Positions 18,669 through 28,107 of a DNA stretch of 64,000 bases are shown in pieces. The DNA comes from CAZNPL01 sp964574815. GTDB lineage: Bacteria > Planctomycetota > Phycisphaerae > UBA1845. Both the position numbers and the translations under genes were made by a program. The notes beneath the pieces are model-generated. The model ran no database searches. It was not told the DNA's origin and saw only the letters and a program-made list of their open reading frames with translations. Where the stretch lies: assembly GCA_964574815.1 (NCBI GenBank), contig CAZNPL010000034.1:1-64000 (forward strand). The letters are read 5' to 3'. The first letter of the stretch is position 1. Each line of letters begins with the position of its first letter.

Positions 18669-19955
18669 ATGCTCAAGCGGGGTGTGATCTGGGTGGGGAT
18701 GGTCGTGGTGATCGGGGTGATGTTCTATGGTTTGACGCCCATGATTGCCGCGCAGGACTCGATGTATCGAACGTATGCGCCGCTGATCGAGGTAGATGCC
18801 CTGGTTCGGCGGGAATACATGAGGCCGACTCGCTCGCGGGCCCTGGTCGATGGGGCGATCCGCGGGATGCTGCGGGCGCTTGATCCCTACAGCGGCTACG
18901 TTGCGCCGCACGAGATGCAGGCGTTTCGCCGGCGCACGACGGGCCGGTATGTGGGCGTTGGGGTGGAATTGGGGGCGGTGGGCGGACGGGCCGTGGTGAT
19001 TGCTCCGATGGAATCAGGGCCGGCGTTCGAGGCCGGCGTGCGGGGCGGCGACGTGATTCACGCGGTCGATGGGCGCTCATGCGAAGATCTTTCGGTTTTC
19101 GAAGTGGAGGGGCTGCTGGTGGGGGAGCCGGACACCACCGTTCGATTGGTCATCCAGCGTGGCGATGAACGAATCGTCTTGGCGGTGAACCGAGCAGCGG
19201 TGCAGCGACGGTCGGTGGGCGGCTTTGCGATCGACGGCACGGGCGGTTGGAGCCATATCGTTGATGCTGCACACGGCATTGGCTACGTGCGCGTGTCGCG
19301 TTTCAGCGAGGGCATGGTGGAGGAGCTTGACCGCGTGCTGGACGACCTGAGATTGGTCGGGGTTCGTGGGTTGATCATCGATCTGCGGTTCAATCCCGGG
19401 GGCCTTGTCGGCCAGGCGGTCTCAATGGCCGATCGTTTTCTCAGCGACGGTGTGATTGTGCGGACGGTCAATCGCTGGGGCGCGGTCCGGACGTTCACGG
19501 CCGGAGGCGAGCAGGTTCTGGAGGGAGCGGAACTGGCAATTCTGGTGAACGGTGCGTCGGCGAGCGCGTCGGAGATCGTGGCCGGGGCCTTGCAAGACCA
19601 CGGACGAGCGGTGCTCGTCGGCGAACGTACGTTCGGGAAAGGCAGCGTTCAGGACTTTATCAGGATTCAGAACGGCGAGGCCGGGCTCTGCCTGACGGTG
19701 GCCCACTATCAATTGCCCGGGGGGCGGATGATCCACAAGGATGACGGCGCCGCGGTCGAGGGGGATTGGGGCGTCGTTCCGGATGTGCTCGTTCCGATTG
19801 GCGATGGCGAGCGAGCGGCGATTCTGGAGCGTCGCATGGAACTGGAGCGGCTGGCCGCCGGAGGCGGAATGGAGGAATCGGCAGAATCAACGGCATCGCG
19901 TCATCTCCTGATGGACAGCCAGTTGCGTGCGGCCGTGGAGGCGCTCCACCGTTGA
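18669..19955 (+). CDS. ctpA: S41-family carboxy-terminal processing protease
   Basis: A 428-residue exported or membrane-anchored serine protease that trims or degrades proteins outside the cytoplasm. An N-terminal hydrophobic segment (VIWVGMVVVIGVMFYGL) is followed by the helical region with RALDPYSGYV, a PDZ domain (about 90-175: YVGVGVELG, GPAFEAGVRGGDVI), and the S41 core with GLIIDLRFNPGGL. The Ser-Lys dyad is S299 in NGASASASE and K324 in FGKGSVQ, with the usual 25-residue spacing. The ATG at 18669 follows GGAGGTGCTT, which fixes the start over an upstream in-frame ATG. No operon partner is close. Confidence 0.92.
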   Translation: MLKRGVIWVGMVVVIGVMFYGLTPMIAAQDSMYRTYAPLIEVDALVRREYMRPTRSRALVDGAIRGMLRALDPYSGYVAPHEMQAFRRRTTGRYVGVGVELGAVGGRAVVIAPMESGPAFEAGVRGGDVIHAVDGRSCEDLSVFEVEGLLVGEPDTTVRLVIQRGDERIVLAVNRAAVQRRSVGGFAIDGTGGWSHIVDAAHGIGYVRVSRFSEGMVEELDRVLDDLRLVGVRGLIIDLRFNPGGLVGQAVSMADRFLSDGVIVRTVNRWGAVRTFTAGGEQVLEGAELAILVNGASASASEIVAGALQDHGRAVLVGERTFGKGSVQDFIRIQNGEAGLCLTVAHYQLPGGRMIHKDDGAAVEGDWGVVPDVLVPIGDGERAAILERRMELERLAAGGGMEESAESTASRHLLMDSQLRAAVEALHR

Positions 19956-20224
19956 GACAACGGTAACGGTCCGTACGTCTCCGGTGCGATTCGTCCGCCT
20001 CGGTCAGGCACGGGCACGGGCCAGCTTTACAGAGGCGTTATGTCCGGCCGACTCGGGCATGTTTTCAACATCAAACAGGCTGTCAAGTTAGCGTCAAAGT
20101 CGTTTATTATGGCGTGGAAGAGCAATGCTACGCTGGCAGCCATTGGCCGCCGCGGTGTGTGCACCGCTGGGGAAGGCGGTGGTCATCACTGGTCCGTCGA
20201 GTCACTCTGGAGAGGACCGGATCC

Positions 20225-20503
20225 ATGTACTATCTTTTGTGCAAGCACAAGGTTGCAGACTACGAGCAGTGGCGGCGCGTTTTCGATTCCGGCGCAGAGG
20301 CTCAGAAGGCGTCGGGGCTGCGCGTCCTCCACGTCCTCCGCGACACAAATGATCCCGACCTGGTGGTGATGCTGTTTGAGGCTGAAGATCTGGAACGGGC
20401 CAAGCAGTTTACCGAAGCGCCGAGCGCAGGTGAATCGGCGGCGTGTTCCGGCATCATCGGCGCCCCGGAGGTGTTGTTTTTGAGCGGTACGGGCGACGGC
20501 TGA
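20225..20503 (+). CDS. Small dimeric alpha/beta-barrel (ABM-like) protein
   Basis: A 92-residue protein (MYYLLCKHKVADYEQWRR...). The short beta strand, the helix around DYEQWRRVFD, LRVLHVLRD and VVMLFEAEDLERAKQF fit the ferredoxin-like fold of antibiotic biosynthesis monooxygenase-type proteins. Many of these are small enzymes or stress proteins with unknown substrates. GAGAGGA eight bases upstream sets the start at 20225. It converges with the HD-GYP gene 17 bases away. Function not known. Confidence 0.7.
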   Translation: MYYLLCKHKVADYEQWRRVFDSGAEAQKASGLRVLHVLRDTNDPDLVVMLFEAEDLERAKQFTEAPSAGESAACSGIIGAPEVLFLSGTGDG

Positions 20504-20520
20504 TGACTGACGGCTTTTGT

Positions 20521-22143
20521 TTACACGATCGCCGGGATCAACGACCGCGTGAACGACAGCTCTTCGTCTGCGTTGATTCGGCGAATCTCATCGAATTGAT
20601 CGGCACAGCGCAGAAACGGCTCGATCAGCTCCGGATCGAAGTGTGTGCCGGCGTCTTCCTTGATCATCTCGACGGCCCGCTCGTGCGTGGTTGCGTCCTT
20701 GTAACGCCGCTTGCTGGTGATGGCGTCATACGCGTCGACGAGAGCGATGATTCTAGCGGGCAGGGGAATGTTCTCGCCAGAGAGCCCCTCCGGGTAACCG
20801 GTGCCGTCCCACTTCTCGTGGTGGCTCGCGGCGATCGTGGCGCACATCGTAAGGATGGGCACCGGGCCGGTCTGCGCGACAGCCGACTCCACGACTTCCC
20901 GCCCGATGCGGCAGTGTTCCTGCATGAGGCGGTACTCCTCGTCCGTCAGCTTGTCGGGCTTGCAGAGAATGTAGTCGGGGATGCCGACCTTGCCGATGTC
21001 GTGCATCGGCGCCGCTCGATAAATATTCTCGATCATCTCGTCGGTGACTTGCTCGCTATAGCGGCTTGCCCGCTTCGATTCGGTGGCCAGGAGACGAGCG
21101 TATTCGCGAACGCGCTCGATGTGCTTGCTCGTTTCGTTGTCTCGGAATTCCGCGAGTCGTCCAACGGTCATCAGCAGGACGTCCACGGACCGGTTCAGTC
21201 GCTCGCGGCGCATCTGATTATGCAGGGCGATCGCTCCGGAATCGGCGATCGAGCGGATGCATTCGATCTCTTCGGTTGAGAACTCACCGCCGCCTTCCTT
21301 CTCGGTGATGCTCAGGACACCCAGCCGCTCCTCGCGCGTCATGATCGACGTTGCGATGAGCGGCGTGCTCACAAACGCTTCCCCGTCACTGGTGGCGGTC
21401 GGTCCGTCGGCGGCCCTGTAGTTGTTATAGGCACCGCCTACGAATGTCTTACCCGTGGTAAAGACCCTGCCGGCGATGCCGTCGGTCGAAGAGATGCGAA
21501 TGCGTTTCACGGTGTTCGGTGCGATGCCGGAGGCGCACCTGCACACCAGGTGTTGCCCGTCGGGGGCCTTCAGAAGGACGGAGATCCTTCGACTTCGGGT
21601 GACTTCCCCCACGGTTGTGAGAATCAAATCGAGGATCTCATTCTCTGTCCGGGCCTCGTTGAGGGCGCGCGTGAAGTCGTACAGGGAGCGCAGGCGACTC
21701 GTGCGGGACTCGACCTCGCTCACCAACCGGCCATTCAGATCGTCCAACTCTCGGGTGGTCCTTGCCAGACGTAAGACTGTGCGAATACGCGCAAGCAGCT
21801 CGGCGACATCAAAGGGCTTGACGACGTATTCCTGGGCGCCGGCTTCAAGGGCCATGACGACGTGATCGCTGTCGCTACGGGCGGTGAGCATGATGACCGC
21901 CGTGTCAGCGGTCTCAGGGTTGCTCTTGAGTCGTCGGGTGGCCTCGATCCCGTCGATGCCTGGCAGACCAACGTCCATAACAACCAGATCCGGCCGAAAT
22001 GTGCGCGCTCGTTCGAGCGCCGTCTCGGCATCGGGCGCGCTGGTTACCTCGTGGCCGGCGGCTGTCAGGTGGGCGCATAGGATATAGGCCAGCCTCGGAT
22101 CGTCATCGACCAGCAGAACCTTCCCGTTGTCTGGTGCGGTCAC
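20521..22143 (-). CDS. Response regulator with GAF and HD-GYP domains (c-di-GMP phosphodiesterase)
   Basis: A 540-residue signalling protein. The receiver domain (1-120) has phospho-Asp57 in LVVMDVGLPG, acidic residues in LVDDDP and Lys in EYVVKPFD. A GAF domain covers about 160-320. The C-terminal HD-GYP domain holds the metal-binding HD in APMHDIGKVGIPDY, the HH pair in ASHHEKWDGTGYPEGL with the GYP motif, and the DAYDAI helix. The signature is intact, so hydrolysis of cyclic di-GMP is expected, controlled by phosphorylation from an unlinked histidine kinase and by a ligand of the GAF domain. A GTG or ATG start at 22143 places the receiver at the very N-terminus. Confidence 0.92.
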   Translation of the reverse strand: MTAPDNGKVLLVDDDPRLAYILCAHLTAAGHEVTSAPDAETALERARTFRPDLVVMDVGLPGIDGIEATRRLKSNPETADTAVIMLTARSDSDHVVMALEAGAQEYVVKPFDVAELLARIRTVLRLARTTRELDDLNGRLVSEVESRTSRLRSLYDFTRALNEARTENEILDLILTTVGEVTRSRRISVLLKAPDGQHLVCRCASGIAPNTVKRIRISSTDGIAGRVFTTGKTFVGGAYNNYRAADGPTATSDGEAFVSTPLIATSIMTREERLGVLSITEKEGGGEFSTEEIECIRSIADSGAIALHNQMRRERLNRSVDVLLMTVGRLAEFRDNETSKHIERVREYARLLATESKRASRYSEQVTDEMIENIYRAAPMHDIGKVGIPDYILCKPDKLTDEEYRLMQEHCRIGREVVESAVAQTGPVPILTMCATIAASHHEKWDGTGYPEGLSGENIPLPARIIALVDAYDAITSKRRYKDATTHERAVEMIKEDAGTHFDPELIEPFLRCADQFDEIRRINADEELSFTRSLIPAIV

Positions 22144-22990
22144 GGTGGTGGGCCTCCCAAGGCGATTCAGCCTGCCTGAAGTCCGCTCGTTACTTCATCG
22201 GCCATCGCGACCGCAGCATTCTGGTGGACCTTTGGAACCCTGATTTCCGGACGGCGTGCGCGCTGGCGAGTCGACAACGGCCGACGCCTGCCGCGACGAA
22301 CTATGTTTGAGTTTGGGGGGTGTAATTTCGTCGCAGGCGATTCGCGACCGACCGCGGCGAGCCGGTTGCGGGTTGTCTGCTCGAGGCGGCGCGACGCCTT
22401 AAGGTTGCATCGTGACAGACGCTGAGGGGCGCGGTTCTGCGGACGGAGGGGCTTCGTTGCCTTTGAACGGGAGAGCCCCCTGTGATTTCGGTAGGCGCCG
22501 GACTTTTTTCGGATTTTATGCTTTTGCCAGCCAAGCAGTTATGGTAATATTACTGATGGCGAGGATAGCGCGGCACGTAAGATGTCCGGTCTTGGATGTC
22601 TGGTACTTGTCTGGGTTGGCGTTTCGGGCATTTCGGGGTCGAGGTTTGAGTCATCGGCGCTTTTCCTCGCAGTGCAGATTGGCTTGTTTTCGCCCGTTCA
22701 TTTGGCCGATGAGAATCACGCGGCGACCGGATCTGCGACTAAAGATTTTTGGCTCGCCGGGAGGTGGACTTCCCAACACCGAAGGATAGAATAAGGAGTA
22801 GGCCAAATATTGCCTTATCAAGGCTGATCGCCTGGAGGGCGGTCCACGGGGTCTGATTTTCGCCCCTAAAAAACCAAAGTCTTCCACTCGCTGCGGCACC
22901 CTTTGACCGCGCCAATACTTTACAGGGTGCCGCACGCCTCTTTTACGCACATAACGCCTGAACTCGTCGGCGGGACGTCGTCCAAGGGGC
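22144..22990. other. Long intergenic region
   Basis: 847 bases with no supported gene. It has an unusual A/T-richer stretch near 22500-22560 (GGTAATATTACTGATGG), an open frame at 22582-22794 whose 70-residue product has a hydrophobic start but no family or ribosome binding site, and the large inverted repeat at 22892-22934. A non-coding RNA or decayed gene is possible. Confidence 0.4.
22892..22934. repeat. Perfect 11-bp inverted repeat
   Basis: TGCGGCACCCT and AGGGTGCCGCA flank a 21-base loop. On the minus strand it lies downstream of the flavin reductase gene and is followed some 20 bases later by a run of six T, so it may act as that operon's terminator. The core GGCACCC also resembles the dispersed repeat family of this chromosome. 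Confidence 0.5.
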
Positions 22991-23473
22991 TCAATAGCTA
23001 CGCGCTGTCTTGCGCAGGTGAACGAAGGGTCGAGCGGCTTCGTCGCAACTGCCGTCGATCACCTCCGCGACATAGAGGAAATGGTCTCCCGCGGGGGTTT
23101 TCGCGACGACTCGGCACCCGATGCAGGCGATCGCGGCTTCGATTCTGACGCCCGCGTCTTCCTGGTGGATTTGCAGGTTCTCAAAAGCATCCTCGCCCGG
23201 GGCAAACCCGGCCGCGAAGTGTTTCAGCAGCGTCGTGGAATCTTCACCCAGGATGTTCAGCAGAAACCGCCCGGACGCGTCCACGATCGCTTCGATGGGA
23301 CGACCCCGTTTCACACATACGCTGACCATCAGCGGCGACATCGATGCTTGCTGGACCCAGCTTGCCAGCATGCCGGTCGATTCCCCTTTGTGCGAGGCGG
23401 TCAAGATCGCAAGGCAGCTGGGAATCCGGGCAACGGCGGCAGCGGCCGGATCGGGTTTGGGCGACTCATTCAT
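22991..23473 (-). CDS. Flavin reductase-like FMN-binding protein
   Basis: A 160-residue member of the flavin reductase/FMN-binding split-barrel family. Features are the strand pairs SCLAILTASHKGESTGMLAS and SPLMVSVCVKRGRPIEAIV, FLLNILGED, and the terminal FLYVAEVIDG. Such proteins bind FMN and reduce free flavin or serve as electron-transfer partners, as in flavoredoxins. It is the last gene of a three-gene operon with MTH1187 and YchF (gaps of 36 and 18 bases). The ATG at 23473 is the only sensible start. Confidence 0.85.
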   Translation of the reverse strand: MNESPKPDPAAAAVARIPSCLAILTASHKGESTGMLASWVQQASMSPLMVSVCVKRGRPIEAIVDASGRFLLNILGEDSTTLLKHFAAGFAPGEDAFENLQIHQEDAGVRIEAAIACIGCRVVAKTPAGDHFLYVAEVIDGSCDEAARPFVHLRKTARSY

Positions 23474-23509
23474 GTGAGACTGATTCCGTCATGTCGATCT
23501 CGAACGCGC

Positions 23510-23821
23510 CTACGTCTTGAGTTTTCGTCCAAGCTGCTTCTCGATGCTCGCGATCTTCGACTCCAGGCGGCCGCTTTGGCCCTGGCGGTAGTCGATTTTG
23601 ATCGAACAGCTCACACGCTCGCAATCACCGGCCATGGCCTTGAAACACTCAGACACGACGCCGAGGCATTCATCCCATTCACCCTCGATGACCGTGCCCA
23701 TGGGGTTCAGGCGGTAGGGCAGGCCGCTTCGATCGATAATCTCCAGGCTCCTGCTGACGTATGGGCTGAGCGATGTCCCCTTATCCAGGGGCGACATCGA
23801 AAACTCGAGCAAGACTGACAT
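23510..23821 (-). CDS. MTH1187/YqgV family thiamine-binding protein
   Basis: A 103-residue protein of the MTH1187 (DUF77) family, reported to bind thiamine and similar ligands with a ferredoxin-like fold. Landmarks are MSVLLEFSMSPLDKG, LNPMGTVIEGEWDECLGVV and the C-terminal SKIASIEKQLGRKL. GGAGG precedes the ATG at 23821; an in-frame TTG two codons upstream is less likely. It sits between YchF and flavin reductase, suggesting a cofactor- or redox-linked operon, but the physiological role is unproven. Confidence 0.85.
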   Translation of the reverse strand: MSVLLEFSMSPLDKGTSLSPYVSRSLEIIDRSGLPYRLNPMGTVIEGEWDECLGVVSECFKAMAGDCERVSCSIKIDYRQGQSGRLESKIASIEKQLGRKLKT

Positions 23822-23839
23822 CGGCAACCTCCTCGCTGC

Positions 23840-24904
23840 TCACACGTTGAACTTGAAGTGGATAATATCGCCATCCTGAACGACGTAGGACTTACCTTCC
23901 TGCCGCACCTTCCCGGCCGTCTTCGCCGCCTTCAGATCGCCGGCCTCGACGAAGTCATCGAAGGCCACTGTCTCGGCTCGAATGAATCCCCGGGCCATGT
24001 CGCTGTGAATCTTATCCGCCGCTTCGAGCGCGTCGGTCCCGTGCCGGACCGTCCAGGCACGGATTTCCTTGTCACCGATCGTCAGGAACGAGATCAGGCC
24101 CATCGCGTCGTAGCAGCGGCGGATAAGGCGCTGGCCGGCCGGCTCCTCGACGCCGAGATCGGTCAGGAACGGGGGCCGGTCTGCCGGTTCAAGCTGGGCG
24201 ATGTCCCACTCCGCCCGGGCACAGATACTCAGCGCCCCGGCGGTGCCCGGAGGAGTCGGGTGACCGGGACCGGCCGCGGCGTTCTCGGAAACGTTGTAGG
24301 CAACCAGCAGCGGTTTGAGCGTGAGCAGGCCGAAGCTGGCGACCATGCGTTTGTCCTCGTCGGTTTTCAGCACGGTTGAGACCGGCTGGGAGTCCTCCAG
24401 CGCATCGCGGCAGAGGCACAAGAGGGCGTGCTCACGCTTGTCCTCCTCCTGGGAGGGGGCGGGCTTGCGCAGCGACTTTTCAAGTTTTTCAATCCGTTTT
24501 GTAATTGTATCGAAATCGGCAAAGAGAAGCTCCTCGGAGATTTCCCTGAGGTCGGCTTGGGGGTCGATGCGATCGCGATAGGCGGGCACCGTTGCATCGT
24601 CGAAGGCGCGTACGACGGCCAGCAGCATGTCTGCCTGGCGCATCTCGGGCAGGAATCTCCGCAGCTCCTCCTGCCCGTGGTGGTCCGCCAGCGATACGCC
24701 GGGGATGTCGATGAACTCAAGGGTTGCTTCGATCAATTTCCGGGAGGTGTAGACGGCTGAGATTGCGTCCAGGCGAGGATCGGGGACCTTGACAATCGAG
24801 TGGTGGACTTGGGGCGGTCCCGAGGGGGCCGGCATGACCCCTGTTGCGGCGGCCGCCAGGGTCGTCTTACCGGACATTGGGAGGCCTGTTATCGCGACTC
24901 TCAA
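23840..24904 (-). CDS. ychF: YchF-type P-loop ATPase/GTPase
   Basis: A 354-residue protein of the Obg-related YchF family, which binds ATP rather than GTP and associates with ribosomes and stress responses. The Walker A is GLPMSGKTT (a variant of the usual GLPNVGKST). Switch II is FIDIPGVSLADHHG (normally DIAGLV.GA). The YchF-type NxxE motif appears as YNVSENAA. A C-terminal TGS domain (about 275-354: LISFLTIGDKEIRAWTV, RAETVAFDDF, VQDGDIIHFKF) completes it. It lacks some conserved residues of canonical YchF, so it may be a divergent paralogue. It heads the operon. Confidence 0.88.
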   Translation of the reverse strand: MRVAITGLPMSGKTTLAAAATGVMPAPSGPPQVHHSIVKVPDPRLDAISAVYTSRKLIEATLEFIDIPGVSLADHHGQEELRRFLPEMRQADMLLAVVRAFDDATVPAYRDRIDPQADLREISEELLFADFDTITKRIEKLEKSLRKPAPSQEEDKREHALLCLCRDALEDSQPVSTVLKTDEDKRMVASFGLLTLKPLLVAYNVSENAAAGPGHPTPPGTAGALSICARAEWDIAQLEPADRPPFLTDLGVEEPAGQRLIRRCYDAMGLISFLTIGDKEIRAWTVRHGTDALEAADKIHSDMARGFIRAETVAFDDFVEAGDLKAAKTAGKVRQEGKSYVVQDGDIIHFKFNV

Positions 24905-25143
24905 CGAAACGCTCCCGGAGTCATCCGCGTTGGCCTGCCGCGGATTGTAAAGTGGTAAGTGGATGGGTCAACCTCCCGAGCTATTCGGGAACGTTGGTGT
25001 CGTATACGCTATAATTCGGGGGATGGGCGACGGCGCGCATTGGCGGACGCGGTTGCTGGTGTCCGATAAGGGCGATAGAATCTCCATACCTTGGCAGTGG
25101 CCCAGGAGCACGCTTCGGGTGGGGGGATCGGCTGACGGTTGCG

Positions 25144-26496
25144 ATGAACGAATGGATTGACGCAGAGCGGCGAGCGGAACGCGCCCAGCAACTGTCCGAA
25201 GCTAGGCGATGGGAGGAGGCGCTTACCGAGATTAACGCCGCTTTGGAAGTGAACCCGACCAACGCCTCATGGCTGGGTCAGCGCGGATATCTGCTCGACC
25301 AGTTGGAGAAATACGAGGAGGCAATCGAGGCCTATCGGGAAGCGCTGGAGCTAGCGGAGAACGACCGGGAACTGCTGATACTGCTGGCGATCGACTTGGC
25401 GCGCATCGGCCGGCTATCGGAAGCGCTTACCAAGTTTGCCCGCGTTAACGAGCTTTACCCTGATTTTGAGCCGGGGTACTGCTATCAGATCTCGGTATTT
25501 GCCGAGCTCGGCCGCCACGACAAGGCGGAGGAGATGTTCTATACGGCCCAGCAGCTCAAGGCCGACTGTCCTCACTGCTTTTTCCACGTAGCTCTGTCTC
25601 TGGCTGAGCGGGGGCACTTCGAGCGTGCCATTTTCTGCTGGAACCGGGTACTGGAGATCGATCCGGAATACGAGCGGGTGAAAGGCCTGATTGCGCGGGC
25701 GTATCGTGGATTGGGTGAACTGGCGAAGGCGGAGGAGTATTACGTAGAAGCAATTCGCGAAGATCCGGGCGATACAGACCTGCTGTTCGACATGGGAGAG
25801 ATGCTGGCGGAGGCCGGAGATGTGGATCGGTCCACGCTGAAGTTTCGCCAGGTGATCGAGCTCGAGCCGGACCACGTCGGGGCGCATTTTGCGTTGGGTC
25901 AACTGCAGTTGCTGGCGGACGACCCGGAGGGCGCCATCCGTGAGTTCGAGAACGTCGCCGAGAAAGAGTCGGCGTACCCCGGGCTGGCACTGCAGTTCGG
26001 AACCGCATATTTGAAGCTGGGGCGCTACAAGGAGGCCCGAGTTCATCTGACGCGAGCCGTCCAGGAGGAGCCGGGCAATCGAGACGCCCACATGCAGCTT
26101 GGCAACTGCCTGCTGCGGCTGCAGAAGCCGTCCACGGCGGCCGACCAATTTCGCCGAGTACTTTCGATCGACGCGTCGAATCCGTACGCCCACCACAACC
26201 TCGGGGTCTGCTGCTTTCTGACGGGAGACAACCGGCAGGGTGTGGAGCATTGCCGTCGTGCGATTGAACTGAAGCCGGATTACTGGATGGCGATTATCAA
26301 GACCATCCTGGCGTACCAGAAGATGGGACGTTTCGGCGACGCCCGTGCCATGATCGATTACGGCTTGCGCCTGGATCCGGAGAACGCACTACTGGCGCAA
26401 CTGAGGAACCGGCTGTGGCGGGTGCGCGTGCGATACGTGCTGTCGCGGGTCACGGGTGTTTTCGGTCGCGTCATCGGGCGTGGGGAGTCGGAATAG
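25144..26496 (+). CDS. Tetratricopeptide repeat protein
   Basis: A 450-residue, almost wholly TPR protein with about eleven repeats starting near residue 10. Clear examples are YEEAIEAYREALELA, FERAIFCWNRVLEIDPEYE and YKEARVHLTRAVQEEPGN. The C-terminus is basic (RNRLWRVRVRYVLSRV) and could touch membrane or nucleic acid. There is no signal peptide, so it is likely cytoplasmic and a scaffold for protein-protein contact. It is divergent from the ychF operon. The partner is unknown. Confidence 0.88.
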   Translation: MNEWIDAERRAERAQQLSEARRWEEALTEINAALEVNPTNASWLGQRGYLLDQLEKYEEAIEAYREALELAENDRELLILLAIDLARIGRLSEALTKFARVNELYPDFEPGYCYQISVFAELGRHDKAEEMFYTAQQLKADCPHCFFHVALSLAERGHFERAIFCWNRVLEIDPEYERVKGLIARAYRGLGELAKAEEYYVEAIREDPGDTDLLFDMGEMLAEAGDVDRSTLKFRQVIELEPDHVGAHFALGQLQLLADDPEGAIREFENVAEKESAYPGLALQFGTAYLKLGRYKEARVHLTRAVQEEPGNRDAHMQLGNCLLRLQKPSTAADQFRRVLSIDASNPYAHHNLGVCCFLTGDNRQGVEHCRRAIELKPDYWMAIIKTILAYQKMGRFGDARAMIDYGLRLDPENALLAQLRNRLWRVRVRYVLSRVTGVFGRVIGRGESE

Positions 26497-26649
26497 GGCT
26501 GGGCGGGCGCGGATACCGGACCGGCGACAGGTCGCAGCAGCATCTCGGGCTGGTTCGGTTGCAACCAAGCGACAAGGTCGTAGCATATAAGACGACGGTG
26601 ACCCCTCGGGCGTTCCGGGGAATCAACGCGCATATGGAGAGGCATCACG

Positions 26650-27756
26650 GTGTTTCCGAGGCTGATAATCTCAGGGCTGACGTTCACGATGCTGTTCGCG
26701 CCGGCCCCTGCGCCCGCCGAGTCCCCGAAGATTGAGGACAAGAGCAAGGCTGACGTGGAGGCGGATATCGCGCGGCGGCAGGTGGAGGGTTTTTGGCAGG
26801 TCGACGCGATCCTCGATCAGGCGGTGGACAACATCGCCACGCGGTACAACCTCAACGACGTTCAGAAAGCCGAAACCGCGGAGATGATGAACGAGGGCGT
26901 CAAGGGTTTTCTCGACCGGCATCAGGATGAAATCTGGCCGCTGATCCGCGACCTGGCGATGCTGCAGCGAAAAGGGAACAGCCCGGATCCGGAGGTGGCC
27001 AAACGGCTCGGCCCGAAGGCGGCGGGGATTCTTCGCGAAGCGCGGGAGGAGATCTTCCGCTACAACGAGGAATGGCGTGAGATCCTCACGGAAGAGCAGA
27101 AGCGGGTGCACGATTACGACATGCGCGAGATGACCAAGACGTTCCAGACGATGGAACAGAACTTCGACTCATGGGGCAAGGGGGAGGTGGCCAGCCGGTC
27201 CATATTCCCGCAGCCGCGGCCGATGACGGATCAGCCACCGACTCCTCCGAAGCCGGTGGACGGGGACTTGCCCGGAGGAAAGCCAACGGAGCACGCTCCG
27301 AAGTTCGTCGGTCACCTTGAGGCGTACCTGCAGAAGTTCATTGCGGATTACAAGCTTACCGATCCTCAGCGCGAGGCGGCGCAGTCGATTCTGCGGGAGA
27401 TTTCGGGGCGGACGACCGCCTTTCACAAGGTCCACGCCGAGGAGCTGGACAGCATCAAGGACAAGATCGCCAAAGCCGATTCCCGCGATGAGCGCCGCCG
27501 GTTGATCATGGAGCGCCGCCGCATCACCCGACCGTTGGACGATCTTTTTAAGGAGTTCAAAGCGCGTCTCGATCAGATTCCGGAGAAAGCTCAACGCGAG
27601 CGGTTCGAGGCGATGCGAGAGGCTCAGCGGAGGGCGCCGGCCATCGATGGCTCCCGTGCCAAGCGAGAGACCGCCGGGACGCCGCATAAGCGAACGTCGG
27701 ATGCGAAGGAGTCGGGCGGATCGGACGCGCCTGAAAAGTCCGGTGAGGGCCGGTAA
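26650..27756 (+). CDS. Exported helical protein of unknown function
   Basis: A 368-residue protein with a signal peptide (LIISGLTFTMLFAPAPAPAE). Two similar helical regions, about 30-190 and 220-330, each carry an LTDPQREAAQSIL-type pattern (the first reads NLNDVQKAETAEMM). This is reminiscent of LTxxQ/Spy-type periplasmic proteins, but the match is weak. The tail is charged and disordered (KRETAGTPHKRTSDAKESGG). The start is a GTG at 26650 after GGAGAGGCATCAC. The internal repeat suggests duplication of a helical unit. No further function can be assigned. Confidence 0.7.
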   Translation: MFPRLIISGLTFTMLFAPAPAPAESPKIEDKSKADVEADIARRQVEGFWQVDAILDQAVDNIATRYNLNDVQKAETAEMMNEGVKGFLDRHQDEIWPLIRDLAMLQRKGNSPDPEVAKRLGPKAAGILREAREEIFRYNEEWREILTEEQKRVHDYDMREMTKTFQTMEQNFDSWGKGEVASRSIFPQPRPMTDQPPTPPKPVDGDLPGGKPTEHAPKFVGHLEAYLQKFIADYKLTDPQREAAQSILREISGRTTAFHKVHAEELDSIKDKIAKADSRDERRRLIMERRRITRPLDDLFKEFKARLDQIPEKAQRERFEAMREAQRRAPAIDGSRAKRETAGTPHKRTSDAKESGGSDAPEKSGEGR

Positions 27757-28107
27757 ACGCCAACGGCCCGGAACTGCCCGCCCATTGGCGTTAGCGGAGC
27801 GTTCGAGGAGTCCGCACAGGCGCGATTGAGGCAGAAGGTCGCCGCTTGTCATATCAAAGCGCGGCAGCCGACACGGCGAGTCAGTTGAGCAGCGGGGACA
27901 GCGCTGTTTCCCGGCGATTCAGCCGTATCACGAAAGTTCGCGGCAGCCTGAGCGCCGCCGCGTGCCACCGCCGATAATCATCCCTATTCGCGGTTGCTTC
28001 GCGATTCTCGAAAATCATAGAATTAATGCCGTAGGGTTTAACGCACCTTGCGATAAACCGATCTTCGGGGTGAGGCGCGATAGCGGGTATCTTTGATTGG
28101 TGGGTTC
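27757..28107. other. Intergenic region
   Basis: 351 bases between two plus-strand genes. No gene, RNA or repeat is supported. A TTG at 28093 in frame with the next gene has no ribosome binding site. Confidence 0.4.

Noticed and set aside
22412..22789. Two overlapping open frames in the long gap (125 and 70 codons)
   Set aside because: Neither has a ribosome binding site or a recognisable pattern; kept only as a note.
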